A stretch of 64,000 nucleotides of DNA from Chloroflexota bacterium (GCA_016234595.1 JACRBG010000046.1:62001-126000), one strand, 5' to 3'; counted from the stretch's first letter, positions 27,020-35,984 are shown. Translations and numbers: made by a program. The notes: generated from the sequence alone by a model not told the origin.

Positions 27020-28526
27020 TAAAATCTTGATTGCCAATCGGGGCGAAATCGCTGCCCGGATCACCCGCGCCTGCCATGAATTAGGGATTTATGTGGTTGC
27101 CGTCTTTTCCGATGCCGATGCCAATGCGCTCCACACACGTCTCGCTGATGAAGCCGTGCATATTGGTGGCCCCACTCCTGCTGATTCCTATCTACGAGGT
27201 GATCGGCTGATTGCTGCCGCCCTTGAAACTGGCTGCGAAGCCATTCACCCCGGGTTTGGCTTCCTATCTGAATCCCCCGAATTCGCCCAAGCCGTCACTG
27301 AGGCGGGCTTAATCTTTATTGGCCCCTCGGCGGACACCATCCGCCAAATGGGTGTCAAAACCGAGGCCCGTTCGATTATGCAAGCAGCGGGTGTTCCGGT
27401 TGTCCCCGGCTTCCAAAGCGATCACGCCAGCGATGTCGATTTTCAAAATGCCGCCGATCAAATTGGCTATCCCGTCATGGTCAAAGCAGCGGGTGGTGGG
27501 GGTGGCAAAGGCATTCGGATTGTCCATCATCGCGCCGAATTGTTGGATTCGATTGCAGCCGCCCGCCGAGAAGCCCAAAATGCCTTTGGCGACTCAACCG
27601 TATTCCTTGAAAAATACATTGATCGCGGACGGCACATCGAGTTCCAAGTGTTGGCCGATAAATTTGGCAACACCGTTCATTTGTTTGAACGCGAGTGTTC
27701 GATTCAGCGTCGCCACCAAAAAATCATCGAAGAAACCCCCTCCCCTTTCCTCAATGAACCCACTCGTCAAGCCATGGGTCAAGCCGCCGTTGCCGCCGCC
27801 CAAGCCGTTCATTATGTTAATGCAGGCACGGTGGAATTTATTGTCGCTGAGACCGGGGAGTTTTATTTTCTCGAAATGAACACCCGCCTGCAAGTTGAGC
27901 ATCCCATTACGGAATGGGTCACGGGGGTGGATATTGTCAACGCCCAAATTCAAATTGCAGCCGGGGAGCGACTACCCTTTACCCAAGCCGATCTGTCCCA
28001 GCGTGGTCATGCGATTGAATGTCGTGTCTATGCTGAAGACCCCGCCAATAATTTCCTACCCGCCATTGGGCCAGTGTTGCGGACGATTGAACCTGCTGGG
28101 CCGGGGGTACGGGTGGATGCAGGGGTTGTGTCAGGGGACGAGGTGACTATTTATTACGACCCGATGATTGCTAAGCTGATTGTTTATGCCGAAAGCCGCC
28201 CAGATGCCATTCGCAAAATGGATTGGGCGCTGGCGCAATACGTCATTCTTGGTCTGACCACCAACCTGCAATTTTTGCGTGACGTTATTTTGCATCCGGC
28301 CTTTGTGATGGGGGAGACCACCACGCATTTTATTGACGAATTTTTGACCCCATGGCAGCCTCCCCAAACCATCCTACCCGACGAGGCCCTGATTGTTGCC
28401 GCGCTCGGTGATTTGTTAATCCCAGCCGGTCAGCCAACAACACCATCATCTGGCGAAAACATGGAAGGCGACGTTTATAGTCCATGGAGTCGCGCCGATG
28501 GTTTTAGAATGGGTCAGCGCGTATGA
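27012..28526 (+). CDS. Acyl-CoA carboxylase biotin carboxylase subunit (probable MCC alpha, BC part)
   Basis: ATP-dependent carboxylation of biotin. ATG 27012 (AGGA, 7 nt spacer) starts MFNKILIANRGEIAARITRA, the standard N-terminus. The ATP-grasp glycine loop (AAGGGGGKGIR), the biotin/bicarbonate residues, and FLEMNTRLQVEHPITEWVTG are intact. At 504 aa it ends after the BC domain; the biotin carrier is a separate gene, unlike animal MCC alpha. The last codons overlap the HD-domain gene by 4 nt (ATGA), so translation is coupled. With mccB upstream, methylcrotonyl-CoA carboxylase is the best guess. Confidence 0.9.
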   Translation: MFNKILIANRGEIAARITRACHELGIYVVAVFSDADANALHTRLADEAVHIGGPTPADSYLRGDRLIAAALETGCEAIHPGFGFLSESPEFAQAVTEAGLIFIGPSADTIRQMGVKTEARSIMQAAGVPVVPGFQSDHASDVDFQNAADQIGYPVMVKAAGGGGGKGIRIVHHRAELLDSIAAARREAQNAFGDSTVFLEKYIDRGRHIEFQVLADKFGNTVHLFERECSIQRRHQKIIEETPSPFLNEPTRQAMGQAAVAAAQAVHYVNAGTVEFIVAETGEFYFLEMNTRLQVEHPITEWVTGVDIVNAQIQIAAGERLPFTQADLSQRGHAIECRVYAEDPANNFLPAIGPVLRTIEPAGPGVRVDAGVVSGDEVTIYYDPMIAKLIVYAESRPDAIRKMDWALAQYVILGLTTNLQFLRDVILHPAFVMGETTTHFIDEFLTPWQPPQTILPDEALIVAALGDLLIPAGQPTTPSSGENMEGDVYSPWSRADGFRMGQRV

Positions 28527-29035
28527 TTAGTTCAACGGGAGAAGCCTATAATCTGCTTCACCAGTTAGGTGCATCCCAGAGCCTAATTCGCCATGCCGAA
28601 TTGGTCAGTGAGGTCGCCGAGTTATTGATTCTGCACCTTACCGGGCTAGGGCTTGAATTGGACGCCCAGCTAGTTCGTCTGGGGTGCATCGTGCATGATG
28701 CAGGCAAAATCGTATATCCCGAGGAATTAGAAAAAGAAGGCCAACTCCATACACTCGCTGGCTATAACCTATTGATTGAACATGGTGTTAGCCAGCAAAT
28801 CGCCCATTTTTGCCTAGCCCATGCCGATTGGCAGGATGCAATCCCTGAGGAGCTAATGGTTGCCCTAGCCGATAAACTTTGGAAGGGTAAACGCCATCCG
28901 CCATTAGAAGAATTGATTATCAGGCGAATTTCAGACACCACCGGGCAAGATTTTTGGACAGTATTTATGGATTTAGACGCATTATTTGAGACTAGCGCAG
29001 AAGCTGGCCCCCAACGCCTTGCCCACAGTCGCTAG
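28523..29035 (+). CDS. HD-domain protein, probable phosphohydrolase
   Basis: 170 aa with the HD superfamily pattern: RHAELVSEVAELL (first His) and LGCIVHDAGKI (His-Asp pair), then AHFCLAHADW. HD proteins hydrolyse nucleotides or phosphate esters through bound metal. The substrate is unknown. Embedded in the carboxylase operon by a 4 nt overlap with the biotin carboxylase gene. Confidence 0.78.
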   Translation: MISSTGEAYNLLHQLGASQSLIRHAELVSEVAELLILHLTGLGLELDAQLVRLGCIVHDAGKIVYPEELEKEGQLHTLAGYNLLIEHGVSQQIAHFCLAHADWQDAIPEELMVALADKLWKGKRHPPLEELIIRRISDTTGQDFWTVFMDLDALFETSAEAGPQRLAHSR

Positions 29036-29052
29036 AAAAAGAGGGGACTACA

Positions 29053-29571
29053 GTGGAATATCGTTATCAACACGAAGATCAAGAACACCGCATTCAGCTT
29101 GATCCGAACGGCAATGGCAATTATACGGCCCTTATCGGCGACAAGACCTATCAAGTCGAAATTAAGCGCCTCCAATCTGGCTATATGATGCTGATGATTA
29201 ACGGCAAGCGCCTGCACGCCTACACCACCACCTCCCGTAGCCCCCAGACAGGTATCCAAAAACGCCATGTCGCGTTAGTTGACCGGGAAGCCAGCATTTT
29301 TGAACTTGCCAAACCCCAAGCCAACACCCGACGCAAAAGTACTCGTGCTGGAGGTGGCAATCTCACCGCCCAAATGCCCGGTCAAGTCACTCAGGTATTG
29401 GTAACAGAAGGTGAAATCGTCAAACAGGGTCAGCCGCTACTGTTGCTGGAGGCCATGAAAATGGAAATCCGCCTCACCGCCCCACACGGTGGCCGGGTCA
29501 CGCGCTTACTGGTCAAGCAAGGGGCGACCGTCGAACGGGGACAACAGTTAGTCGAAGTCGGGTCGGAGTAA
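29053..29571 (+). CDS. Acyl-CoA carboxylase biotin carboxyl carrier protein
   Basis: 172 aa; start GTG 29053 with GAGGGG 6 nt upstream. The C-terminal lipoyl/biotinyl domain has the biotin lysine in LEAMKMEIRL. The N-terminal 100 residues resemble the region preceding the biotinyl domain in MCC/PCC alpha subunits and may help assembly. It closes the carboxylase operon and would carry carboxybiotin between the biotin carboxylase and carboxyltransferase. Confidence 0.9.
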   Translation: MEYRYQHEDQEHRIQLDPNGNGNYTALIGDKTYQVEIKRLQSGYMMLMINGKRLHAYTTTSRSPQTGIQKRHVALVDREASIFELAKPQANTRRKSTRAGGGNLTAQMPGQVTQVLVTEGEIVKQGQPLLLLEAMKMEIRLTAPHGGRVTRLLVKQGATVERGQQLVEVGSE

Positions 29572-29646
29572 ATCGGCGTCAAAAAAGACTATGTGAGCGG
29601 TGGGTGTACAATAACTATAATCGCAGATGTATGGGAGGATTTTGGC

Positions 29647-30507
29647 ATGTCCCATCCGATGACCCGCCGCCGATTTTTTAAAACGATGGCAGCTTCTACC
29701 TTCGCCACCCTTTTACCGGGCATAGGCGGTCTAGTTTACTCGACTAAAATAGAACCCGGTGAAGTGGTGATAGAACACATCACCCTCAAGCTGCCTCGCC
29801 TTGATCCTGTGTTTGACAACTATAACTTAATCCACATCAGTGATTTACATCGAGATACCACGTGGATGAGTGAAGAGCGCCTTGTCGCATACATGCACCT
29901 TGTCAACGACCAGAAACCGGATGCCATTGCCATCACGGGTGATTTTGTCAGTTGGCAAGCTGAACCCTTTGAGGATAGCTTGGTCAGAGCGCTGCAAATC
30001 CTAAAACCGAGAGATGCCACCGTCGCCGTATTAGGTAATCATGACCATTGGACAAACGCCAGCATTGTTCGGCGGGCTATTCGACGCAGCGGGACGGTGG
30101 ATATCAATAATGGGGTCTATACCATCCAACGCGGCCAAGCTATGCTGCACCTCTGCGGGGTCAATGACGTTTGGGAAGGCCATCATCGGTTGGATTTGGT
30201 CATGGGTGCCTTACCCAACGATGGGGCAGCAATACTGTTGGCCCATGAACCCGATTATGCCGATGTCTCCTCGCAAATAGGGCGGTTCGATCTTCAATTG
30301 TCAGGGCACTCGCATGGCGGTCAAGTACAACTCCCCTTCATTGGCCCCATTGCTTATGCCGAAATGGCTCACAAATACCCCGCTGGGCTGTATAAGGTCA
30401 ATACGATGTATCAATATACTAATCGTAGTCTGGGCATGGTCATCCCCCAAATTCGCTTCAATTGCCGTCCTGAAATTACGGTCTTTAAGCTAAAACCCAT
30501 TATTTAG
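29647..30507 (+). CDS. Tat-exported metallophosphoesterase, copy 1
   Basis: 286 aa from ATG 29647 (GGGAGGA, 7 nt spacer). A twin-arginine signal (MTRRRFFKTM) suggests folded export. The calcineurin-like motifs ISDLH, ITGDF, LGNHDHW, AHEPDY and SGHSHGGQ are all present, so a two-metal active site is expected, as in YkuE-type phosphoesterases. The next gene is a close copy. The leucine that follows DLH in copy 2 is arginine here (DLHRDT), the clearest active-site-edge difference. Substrate unknown; lipid or nucleotide phosphates are possible. Confidence 0.85.
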   Translation: MSHPMTRRRFFKTMAASTFATLLPGIGGLVYSTKIEPGEVVIEHITLKLPRLDPVFDNYNLIHISDLHRDTTWMSEERLVAYMHLVNDQKPDAIAITGDFVSWQAEPFEDSLVRALQILKPRDATVAVLGNHDHWTNASIVRRAIRRSGTVDINNGVYTIQRGQAMLHLCGVNDVWEGHHRLDLVMGALPNDGAAILLAHEPDYADVSSQIGRFDLQLSGHSHGGQVQLPFIGPIAYAEMAHKYPAGLYKVNTMYQYTNRSLGMVIPQIRFNCRPEITVFKLKPII

Positions 30508-30637
30508 CCGATGTCAGATGGGAGTTGGCGAGGGGAACGGGAATCAACCGCTAACCGTCTATTTCCACAACAAGCATTTTCCTACTGGGTGTGTGTAAAG
30601 TCAGTAATTGGAACCAACACATAAGGGGATTTTTGCC

Positions 30638-31516
30638 ATGTCGCGCCACATGACCCGCCGTCAATTTCTTAAAACAATAGCTGTCTCTACCCTCGCCACT
30701 ACTTCAGTCGGCGGAGCCAGTCTAGTATATGCTACCGAAGTTGAGCCGCGTGATGTTGCGATCGAACATGTCTCGCTAAAAATCGCCCGTCTTGACCCCG
30801 CCTTTGATGGCTATAAACTTGTCCAAATTAGCGACTTACATCTGGATTACACATGGATGAGCGAAGAGCGCCTCCTGAATCATATGCGGCTTGTCAATGA
30901 GCAAAAACCTGATGCTGTCGCTATTACGGGCGATTTTGTTACCGATCAAGCCGAACCCCATGCCGACAGTATCGTTAAGGCGTTGCAAATGCTCAATCCA
31001 CGCGATAACACAGTAGCAGTATTAGGCAACCATGACCATTGGACCAATGCCAGTATCGTTCAACAGGCCATTCAAAAGGGGGGCATTAGCGATGTCAATA
31101 ACGGGGTCTATACAGTGCGTCGGGGCGAGGCCATGCTGCATCTCTGCGGGGTCAATGATATTTGGGAAGGCTATCACCGTCTGGATTTAGTGATGGATGC
31201 CCTCCCAGATGAGGGTGCAGCCGTACTATTGGCCCACGAACCCGATTATGCCGATGTCTCCTCGCAAACTGGACGTTTTGACCTTCAACTATCGGGACAC
31301 TCACATGGTGGGCAGGTGCAAGTCCCCTTCATTGGCCCAATTGCATTGCCCTATATGGCCCATAAATATCCGTCCGGGCTGTATAAAGTCAATGGTATGG
31401 TTCAATATACCAATCGAGGACTAGGCATGGTCGCGCCTCAAGTCCGATTCAATTGCCGCCCTGAGATTACAGTGTTTACGCTAGAAAGTGAGGACAAGTC
31501 CCAAGATACCGAGTAA
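30638..31516 (+). CDS. Tat-exported metallophosphoesterase, copy 2
   Basis: 292 aa from ATG 30638 (GGGGA, 8 nt spacer). The twin-arginine signal MTRRQFLKTIAVST and every metallophosphoesterase motif (ISDLHLDYTWMSEE, ITGDF, LGNHDHW, GHSHGGQ) match copy 1 along the whole length, so the two arose by tandem duplication. The C-terminus is slightly longer and acidic. A shared function with diverged expression or substrate is the simplest reading. The 3' end overlaps a minus-strand small membrane ORF. Confidence 0.86.
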   Translation: MSRHMTRRQFLKTIAVSTLATTSVGGASLVYATEVEPRDVAIEHVSLKIARLDPAFDGYKLVQISDLHLDYTWMSEERLLNHMRLVNEQKPDAVAITGDFVTDQAEPHADSIVKALQMLNPRDNTVAVLGNHDHWTNASIVQQAIQKGGISDVNNGVYTVRRGEAMLHLCGVNDIWEGYHRLDLVMDALPDEGAAVLLAHEPDYADVSSQTGRFDLQLSGHSHGGQVQVPFIGPIALPYMAHKYPSGLYKVNGMVQYTNRGLGMVAPQVRFNCRPEITVFTLESEDKSQDTE

Positions 31517-31600
31517 CACGCAACCAAACATCACCCCAAGCAAGATGGCGAGGGTGTTCAAAATCACCGTCTTCCCATTAACACGCCGATGCTCTGCCAT
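31481..31600 (-). CDS. Small 39-residue membrane protein, unlisted short ORF
   Basis: Reading leftward from ATG 31600: a short charged N-terminus (MAEHRRVNGK) then one long hydrophobic helix (TVILNTLAILLGVMFGCVL and onward to LVLTF). The start is only 4 nt after the stop of the CitE-type lyase gene on the same strand, which suggests coupled translation; GGAAAG lies about 10 nt upstream. It overlaps the convergent 3' end of the metallophosphoesterase by 36 nt. A single-pass small membrane protein is plausible, but chance is not excluded. Confidence 0.5.
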   Translation of the reverse strand: MAEHRRVNGKTVILNTLAILLGVMFGCVLLGILGLVLTF

Positions 31601-31604
31601 AGGG

Positions 31605-32504
31605 CTAAAGCTTTCCGGCGGCGCGTGCACGTGCCAACACATTTTCAGCCGAGCGAATCATCGGCATATCCACCATTGACCCTTCAAAGGCAAATGCCCC
31701 AGTATGGTCTGCTTGTTTGGCTTCATGCGCTTCAATTAATCGTTGAGCGTGATCAATTTCTTGGTCAGTAGGGGTAAAAATCTCGTTTATTAGACCAACG
31801 TGGGAGGGATGAATGGCTAATTTTCCCGTATACCCCATCCGCCGGGCGGTTAAGGTCTCGGCTTTTAGGGCTTCCATCGCTTGTATTGTGATAAATGGGG
31901 TATCAATCGCCTGCAATCCGAAAGCTGCCGCATGCAACACAACCGCACTCCGCGCATAGAATACTTCTTCGCCACCTTCTGACCGAATTGCCCCCATGCT
32001 GCCAGCCAAATCCTCGGCCCCAAACATCAGCGCCACCAAACGCGAATCAGCTTGGGCAATCTGGGGTAAATTAACAATTCCCTTAGCAGTTTCAATCAGG
32101 GCAATCAGTTTAATCGTCCCCGGTTCAATGCCCAAAAGAATCTCACGTTCCAACAAGGTATGCGAAAGCTGCTGAACCTCACGGGCGCTCTCCACTTTGG
32201 GAAGTACATATCCATCGGGTTTACCAATGACCGTCATGGTGATGTCTTCAACTTGCAGTCCCTTCTTGGCCTGATTTAAGCGCACCAAACGTTCGGTTTT
32301 GCCAAAATCAATTTCACCGGAGGTCAAAGCTTGTTGTACCACTTGACGGGCCCGCTCTTTGTTATTCAGCGCAACCCCATCCTCTAAATCCATAATCATC
32401 GAGTCTACGCCGAGCGATGCCCCTTTCGAAATCTTTTTAAGGTCATCCCCCGGCATGATTAAAATTGCTCGTCGTACTCGACTGGATGGTTCCAGCGTAT
32501 TCAT
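31605..32504 (-). CDS. HpcH/HpaI aldolase family (CitE-type) acyl-CoA lyase
   Basis: 299 aa CitE-like TIM-barrel protein: RRAILIMPGDD, MIMDLEDGVA, IALIETAKGIVNLP and LMFGAEDLAGSMGA, with the Asp/Glu residues that bind Mg. Enzymes of this group cleave malyl-CoA, methylmalyl-CoA or citramalyl-CoA. The ATG overlaps the stop of the MaoC gene upstream by one base, so the two are coupled. A hydratase plus lyase pair fits itaconate degradation (itaconyl-CoA hydratase and citramalyl-CoA lyase) or a methylmalyl-CoA route; sequence does not decide. Confidence 0.8.
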   Translation of the reverse strand: MNTLEPSSRVRRAILIMPGDDLKKISKGASLGVDSMIMDLEDGVALNNKERARQVVQQALTSGEIDFGKTERLVRLNQAKKGLQVEDITMTVIGKPDGYVLPKVESAREVQQLSHTLLEREILLGIEPGTIKLIALIETAKGIVNLPQIAQADSRLVALMFGAEDLAGSMGAIRSEGGEEVFYARSAVVLHAAAFGLQAIDTPFITIQAMEALKAETLTARRMGYTGKLAIHPSHVGLINEIFTPTDQEIDHAQRLIEAHEAKQADHTGAFAFEGSMVDMPMIRSAENVLARARAAGKL

Positions 32505-32965
32505 CAGACTTGCGCCTCCGGACGCTTTAAAAATAAGACGGCGCGCTCAACTTCGCACACCACATCCCCATGTTGATTTCGTGCAATATGTTTTAGGTTG
32601 ATAATGCCTCGGTCTGGCTTGGAGGCAGATTCGCGTTTATGGAGGACTTCCGTTTCCACATAAATCGTATCGCCATGAAAGACAGGCTTAGGGTGTTGGA
32701 TGCGCTCATAGCCCAAATTGGCGACGATAGTCCCATCCGTCAATTCACTCACTGTCAGCCCAACCACCAGCCCCAACGTAAAAAGGCCATTCACAATCCG
32801 TCGTCCAAATTCGGTCTTGCTGGCAAAATCCTCATTGATATGCAGAGCCTGCGTATTCATGGTCAGTGCTGAAAACAGCACATTGTCCATTTCCGTCACG
32901 GTGCGGCCTGCAAAATGCTCAATTTTCATCCCCGGCTCTAGCTCGTCAAAATATTTTCCCGGCAT
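32504..32965 (-). CDS. MaoC-type hot-dog hydratase
   Basis: 153 aa MaoC/R-hydratase fold protein: TMNTQALHINEDFASKTEFG contains the expected His and neighbouring polar residue of the hydratase motif, then RRIVNGLFTLGLVVG and the HPKPVFHGDTIYVETEV strand. It adds or removes water on a CoA thioester. First gene of an operon with the CitE-type lyase, which would cleave its product. Confidence 0.82.
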   Translation of the reverse strand: MPGKYFDELEPGMKIEHFAGRTVTEMDNVLFSALTMNTQALHINEDFASKTEFGRRIVNGLFTLGLVVGLTVSELTDGTIVANLGYERIQHPKPVFHGDTIYVETEVLHKRESASKPDRGIINLKHIARNQHGDVVCEVERAVLFLKRPEAQV

Positions 32966-33092
32966 GGCGAAGAATTTCCTCAGCTATGAATAATTTGCCT
33001 AAGCCTACCGCAAAGGGGAATTTCTGACCATGACACGCACCTCCTAAATTGGTTATCATTGGCCCATTTTGATGATTAAAAAGTGAGTATTC

Positions 33093-33854
33093 ATGATGAG
33101 ACTAGAAAACAAAATTGCCGTGATTACTGGTGCGTCGCGGGGCATTGGCGAAGCAATTGCGCTTGGCTATGTTCGGGAAGGCGCGACGGTGGTTATTGCC
33201 AGTCGCAAGCAAGACGCCCTCGATGAAGTTGCTGCCACACTACGCGAAGCAGGCGGTCAGGTATTGACAGTTGCTACCCACACGGGCGATGAAAGCCAAT
33301 GCAAAAACTTGATTGCGTGTACCGTCGAGGCTTATGGTCGGGTTGATATTTTGGTCAACAATGCGGCCACCAATCCCCATTTTGGGCCAATTATGACCGC
33401 TGAGGCCAGCCATTGGCAGAAAATTCTTGAGGTTAACCTATTGGGTTATTTCAATCTCTGCAAATATGCGGCTGAGGCTATGGCTACGACTGGTGGGGGT
33501 AAAATCGTCAATATGGCCTCGGTTGCAGGCATAAACCCGGCCCCGATGATGGGCGTTTACAGTGTCAGCAAAGCCGCCGTTATCATGCTCACCCAATCTC
33601 TAGCAATGGAACTGGGTGCAAATAATATTCAGGTCAACGCGATTGCCCCCGGGGTCATCAAAACCAAATTTGCCGCCGCACTGTGGGGTGATCCCACTAT
33701 CAGCCAACGTTACACTGACCGTACTCCCGCCGGACGCATTGGTGAGCCAGAGGACATTGTCCAAGCCGCCATCTATTTGGCCTCGGCAGGGTCAAGTTAT
33801 ATGACAGGGCAGGTATTGGTTTTGGATGGGGGTAACAGCGTCACTGGCTTTTAA
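33093..33854 (+). CDS. Short-chain dehydrogenase/reductase
   Basis: 253 aa classical SDR: nucleotide motif TGASRGIG, NNAAT, catalytic Ser in NMASVAGINP, YSVSK active-site Tyr and Lys, and C-terminal VLDGG. Arg in IASRKQD after beta-2 suggests NADP(H) preference. It resembles DHRS4-like or acyl-carrier reductase SDRs. Substrate unknown. It is divergent from the MaoC/CitE operon and may belong to the same pathway. Confidence 0.88.
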   Translation: MMRLENKIAVITGASRGIGEAIALGYVREGATVVIASRKQDALDEVAATLREAGGQVLTVATHTGDESQCKNLIACTVEAYGRVDILVNNAATNPHFGPIMTAEASHWQKILEVNLLGYFNLCKYAAEAMATTGGGKIVNMASVAGINPAPMMGVYSVSKAAVIMLTQSLAMELGANNIQVNAIAPGVIKTKFAAALWGDPTISQRYTDRTPAGRIGEPEDIVQAAIYLASAGSSYMTGQVLVLDGGNSVTGF

Positions 33855-33863
33855 TCGTACAAA

Positions 33864-33893
33864 TTGAGGCAAATACTGGCGGTTTTGCCTCAA
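33864..33893. terminator. Perfect hairpin between convergent genes
   Basis: TTGAGGCAAA and TTTGCCTCAA form a perfect 10 bp stem over a 10 nt loop. The flanks lack a long T tract, so it is a weak bidirectional terminator. Confidence 0.6.
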
Positions 33894-33900
33894 CCTCACT

Positions 33901-34662
33901 TTATTTAAAAAACCGATTAATCGCCTCGGCTACTTCTTGGGGTCGAGTGACCGTTGGCACGTGGCCCGTGTCCTTAAAAACGCAAAGCTCAGCTTGTGGC
34001 AGCAATGCAACCGCTTGTCTTACGTCATCCACAGAAGCCAGAGCATCGAGTTCACCATGCAAAAGCAGCGTGGGTTGCCGAATTTGATCCAATTGAGATC
34101 GCAAATCGAGACCTAGAACACATTCATATAACCGAATAGCCGCTGCTGATTCAGAGCGTGCCAAAATCTGCCGCCCCCAACGTTTAATCATATCGCTATT
34201 GGGTTCAGGCACACACGCATCCACAAACCAATCAATCGTGGCCTCAAAATTGTGTTGAAGGCCCTCTAAGAACGGGTCTTCATTAGTTGGTAAAGGGCGA
34301 TGAGTCAGGCTGCCAACCAGTACCAAACCAGTAAAACGCTGGGGTTGACGCAGCGCAGCCAGGAGAGCAATTAAGCATCCGGCTGATTCTGCGGCCAGTA
34401 CACAGTCTTGCACTTCTAAATAGTCAAGCACTGCAAAAACATCCTCGACCATATTCTCTACCGTAATGGACTCAACAGGCGCAACCGTCGCTCCAGTGCC
34501 ACGATGGTCATAGGCAATCGTGCGCCATGATTGACTCAAATAGGTAAAAGGTTGTGTCCACAATTCCCAGCTACCAGCCCATCCCCCAAGTGCCAACAAG
34601 GTATGGGGCTGATTGCCAAAGGCCACTGTGAAAAGCTGGGCATCGTTATGGTTTATGAACAT
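33901..34662 (-). CDS. Alpha/beta hydrolase
   Basis: 253 aa; ATG 34662 lies 7 nt after the nagA stop with GGAG nearby. HG-like region LALGGWAGSWELW, nucleophile elbow LAAESAGCL (Ala-Glu-Ser-Ala-Gly instead of Gly-x-Ser-x-Gly), acid LHGELDALA and His in KDTGHVPTV complete the triad. The first elbow Gly is replaced by Ala, seen in some family members. Coupled to nagA; substrate unknown. Confidence 0.82.
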   Translation of the reverse strand: MFINHNDAQLFTVAFGNQPHTLLALGGWAGSWELWTQPFTYLSQSWRTIAYDHRGTGATVAPVESITVENMVEDVFAVLDYLEVQDCVLAAESAGCLIALLAALRQPQRFTGLVLVGSLTHRPLPTNEDPFLEGLQHNFEATIDWFVDACVPEPNSDMIKRWGRQILARSESAAAIRLYECVLGLDLRSQLDQIRQPTLLLHGELDALASVDDVRQAVALLPQAELCVFKDTGHVPTVTRPQEVAEAINRFFK

Positions 34663-34669
34663 GGCTATT

Positions 34670-35839
34670 TCACTCCGAGCGGCGATAGACAATCCGTCCC
34701 TCAGCAACCGTCATATAGACGTTCATATCGTCGTCAAGCAATACCAAATCGGCATCCTTTTGAACTTCAAGGCTACCCTTACGATTCGAAATTCCAATCG
34801 CTTTGGCAGCATTCAGGCTACTCACCTGCCAAAGATCAGCCAGTGGTCGCCCGGTTGCCTTCACAAAATTAGCAAGGGCCTTCTCCATCGTGACGGTACT
34901 CCCCGCCAAAGTGCCATCGGGTAAACGCGCCACACCATTTTTTACGACAATCGTGCGGTCATCCACTGGATATTCCCCATCTGGCATTCCCGTGCCCCGA
35001 ATGGCATCTGTGATCAAAATAACGCCCTCCAAGCCTTTTGCTGCCAGCAGTAACTTCATCATGGCAGGATGCACATGAATGTTGTCAGCAATCAGTTCAC
35101 AGCGAATTTCGGGGGTCGTCAATACCGCCCCAACTGTTCCGGGATTACGATGGTGCAGCTCACTCATCGCGTTGAAGGTATGGGTTGAATGCCGCAAGCC
35201 CAATTGGACGGCCCGCAAAACCTGATCATAACTCGCGGCGCTGTGGGCTACCGAAACCGTGATGCCTCGATTGGCACACTCTTGAATCAGCCATAGGTTC
35301 TCGTCATATTCAGGCGCAAGCGAAAGTAGGCGAATAACCCCTTTTTCAAGCCAGTCCATCGCTTCCTCGGGGTCGGCGCGACGGATTAGGTCAAGATTTT
35401 GGGCGCCACATTTTTGGGGATTCAGGTATGGCCCTTCCAGATGAGCCCCGACTAATGTCGCCCCATCAACCTGCGGCCCTTGCACAGCGGCAATCGTTTC
35501 AAGTGCTTTGGTGATCCGGGCCGAGGTATCAGTCCATGTCGTCGCTAAAAAAGCGGTCACCCCATGCTGAGCATAAAATTGGGCAACCGCTTGCAAACCC
35601 TCGGCATTAGCGTCCATCGCATCATGCCCAATCGCTCCATGCACATGATCATCTACAAAACCGGGTAACAAAGTCAGGCCTTGCGCATCAATCACATGGA
35701 TTTCTTCATCATCCAATGCCTGTCCCGGCCCCATACCGACAATTTCTGAGCCATGCCAACGCAGCCAACCGCGTTCCCATTCACCTGAAGTTGTGATGAT
35801 TCGGGCATTTTCGATCAACCCTGCATTTTCTGATGGCAT
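34670..35839 (-). CDS. nagA: N-acetylglucosamine-6-phosphate deacetylase
   Basis: Removes acetate from GlcNAc-6-phosphate in amino-sugar recycling. 389 aa amidohydrolase fold with metal motif FVDDHVHGAIGHD, HLEGPYLNPQKCGAQN, AHSAAS, HTFNAM and the catalytic Asp in LITDAIRG. AGGGGA 5 nt before the ATG. No nagB or transporter is next to it; the downstream gene is an alpha/beta hydrolase. Wall recycling would fit the many peptidoglycan-binding proteins in the window. Confidence 0.9.
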   Translation of the reverse strand: MPSENAGLIENARIITTSGEWERGWLRWHGSEIVGMGPGQALDDEEIHVIDAQGLTLLPGFVDDHVHGAIGHDAMDANAEGLQAVAQFYAQHGVTAFLATTWTDTSARITKALETIAAVQGPQVDGATLVGAHLEGPYLNPQKCGAQNLDLIRRADPEEAMDWLEKGVIRLLSLAPEYDENLWLIQECANRGITVSVAHSAASYDQVLRAVQLGLRHSTHTFNAMSELHHRNPGTVGAVLTTPEIRCELIADNIHVHPAMMKLLLAAKGLEGVILITDAIRGTGMPDGEYPVDDRTIVVKNGVARLPDGTLAGSTVTMEKALANFVKATGRPLADLWQVSSLNAAKAIGISNRKGSLEVQKDADLVLLDDDMNVYMTVAEGRIVYRRSE

Positions 35840-35984
35840 CCAATTCCCCTTAGATTTGTTTTAAGCCGATTTTACCCTGCCTCTGGGGAAAAACCTATGC
35901 AACCCTGCATCGGTCAAATCCGATTTGGACTATAATGATTAAACCATAACCTTTTTTATTGATTACCTGCTGCGAGGAGAACCT

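Noticed and set aside
31605-32504. HMG-CoA lyase to complete leucine degradation
   Set aside because: Motifs are those of the CitE/HpcH group, not the HMG-CoA lyase group.
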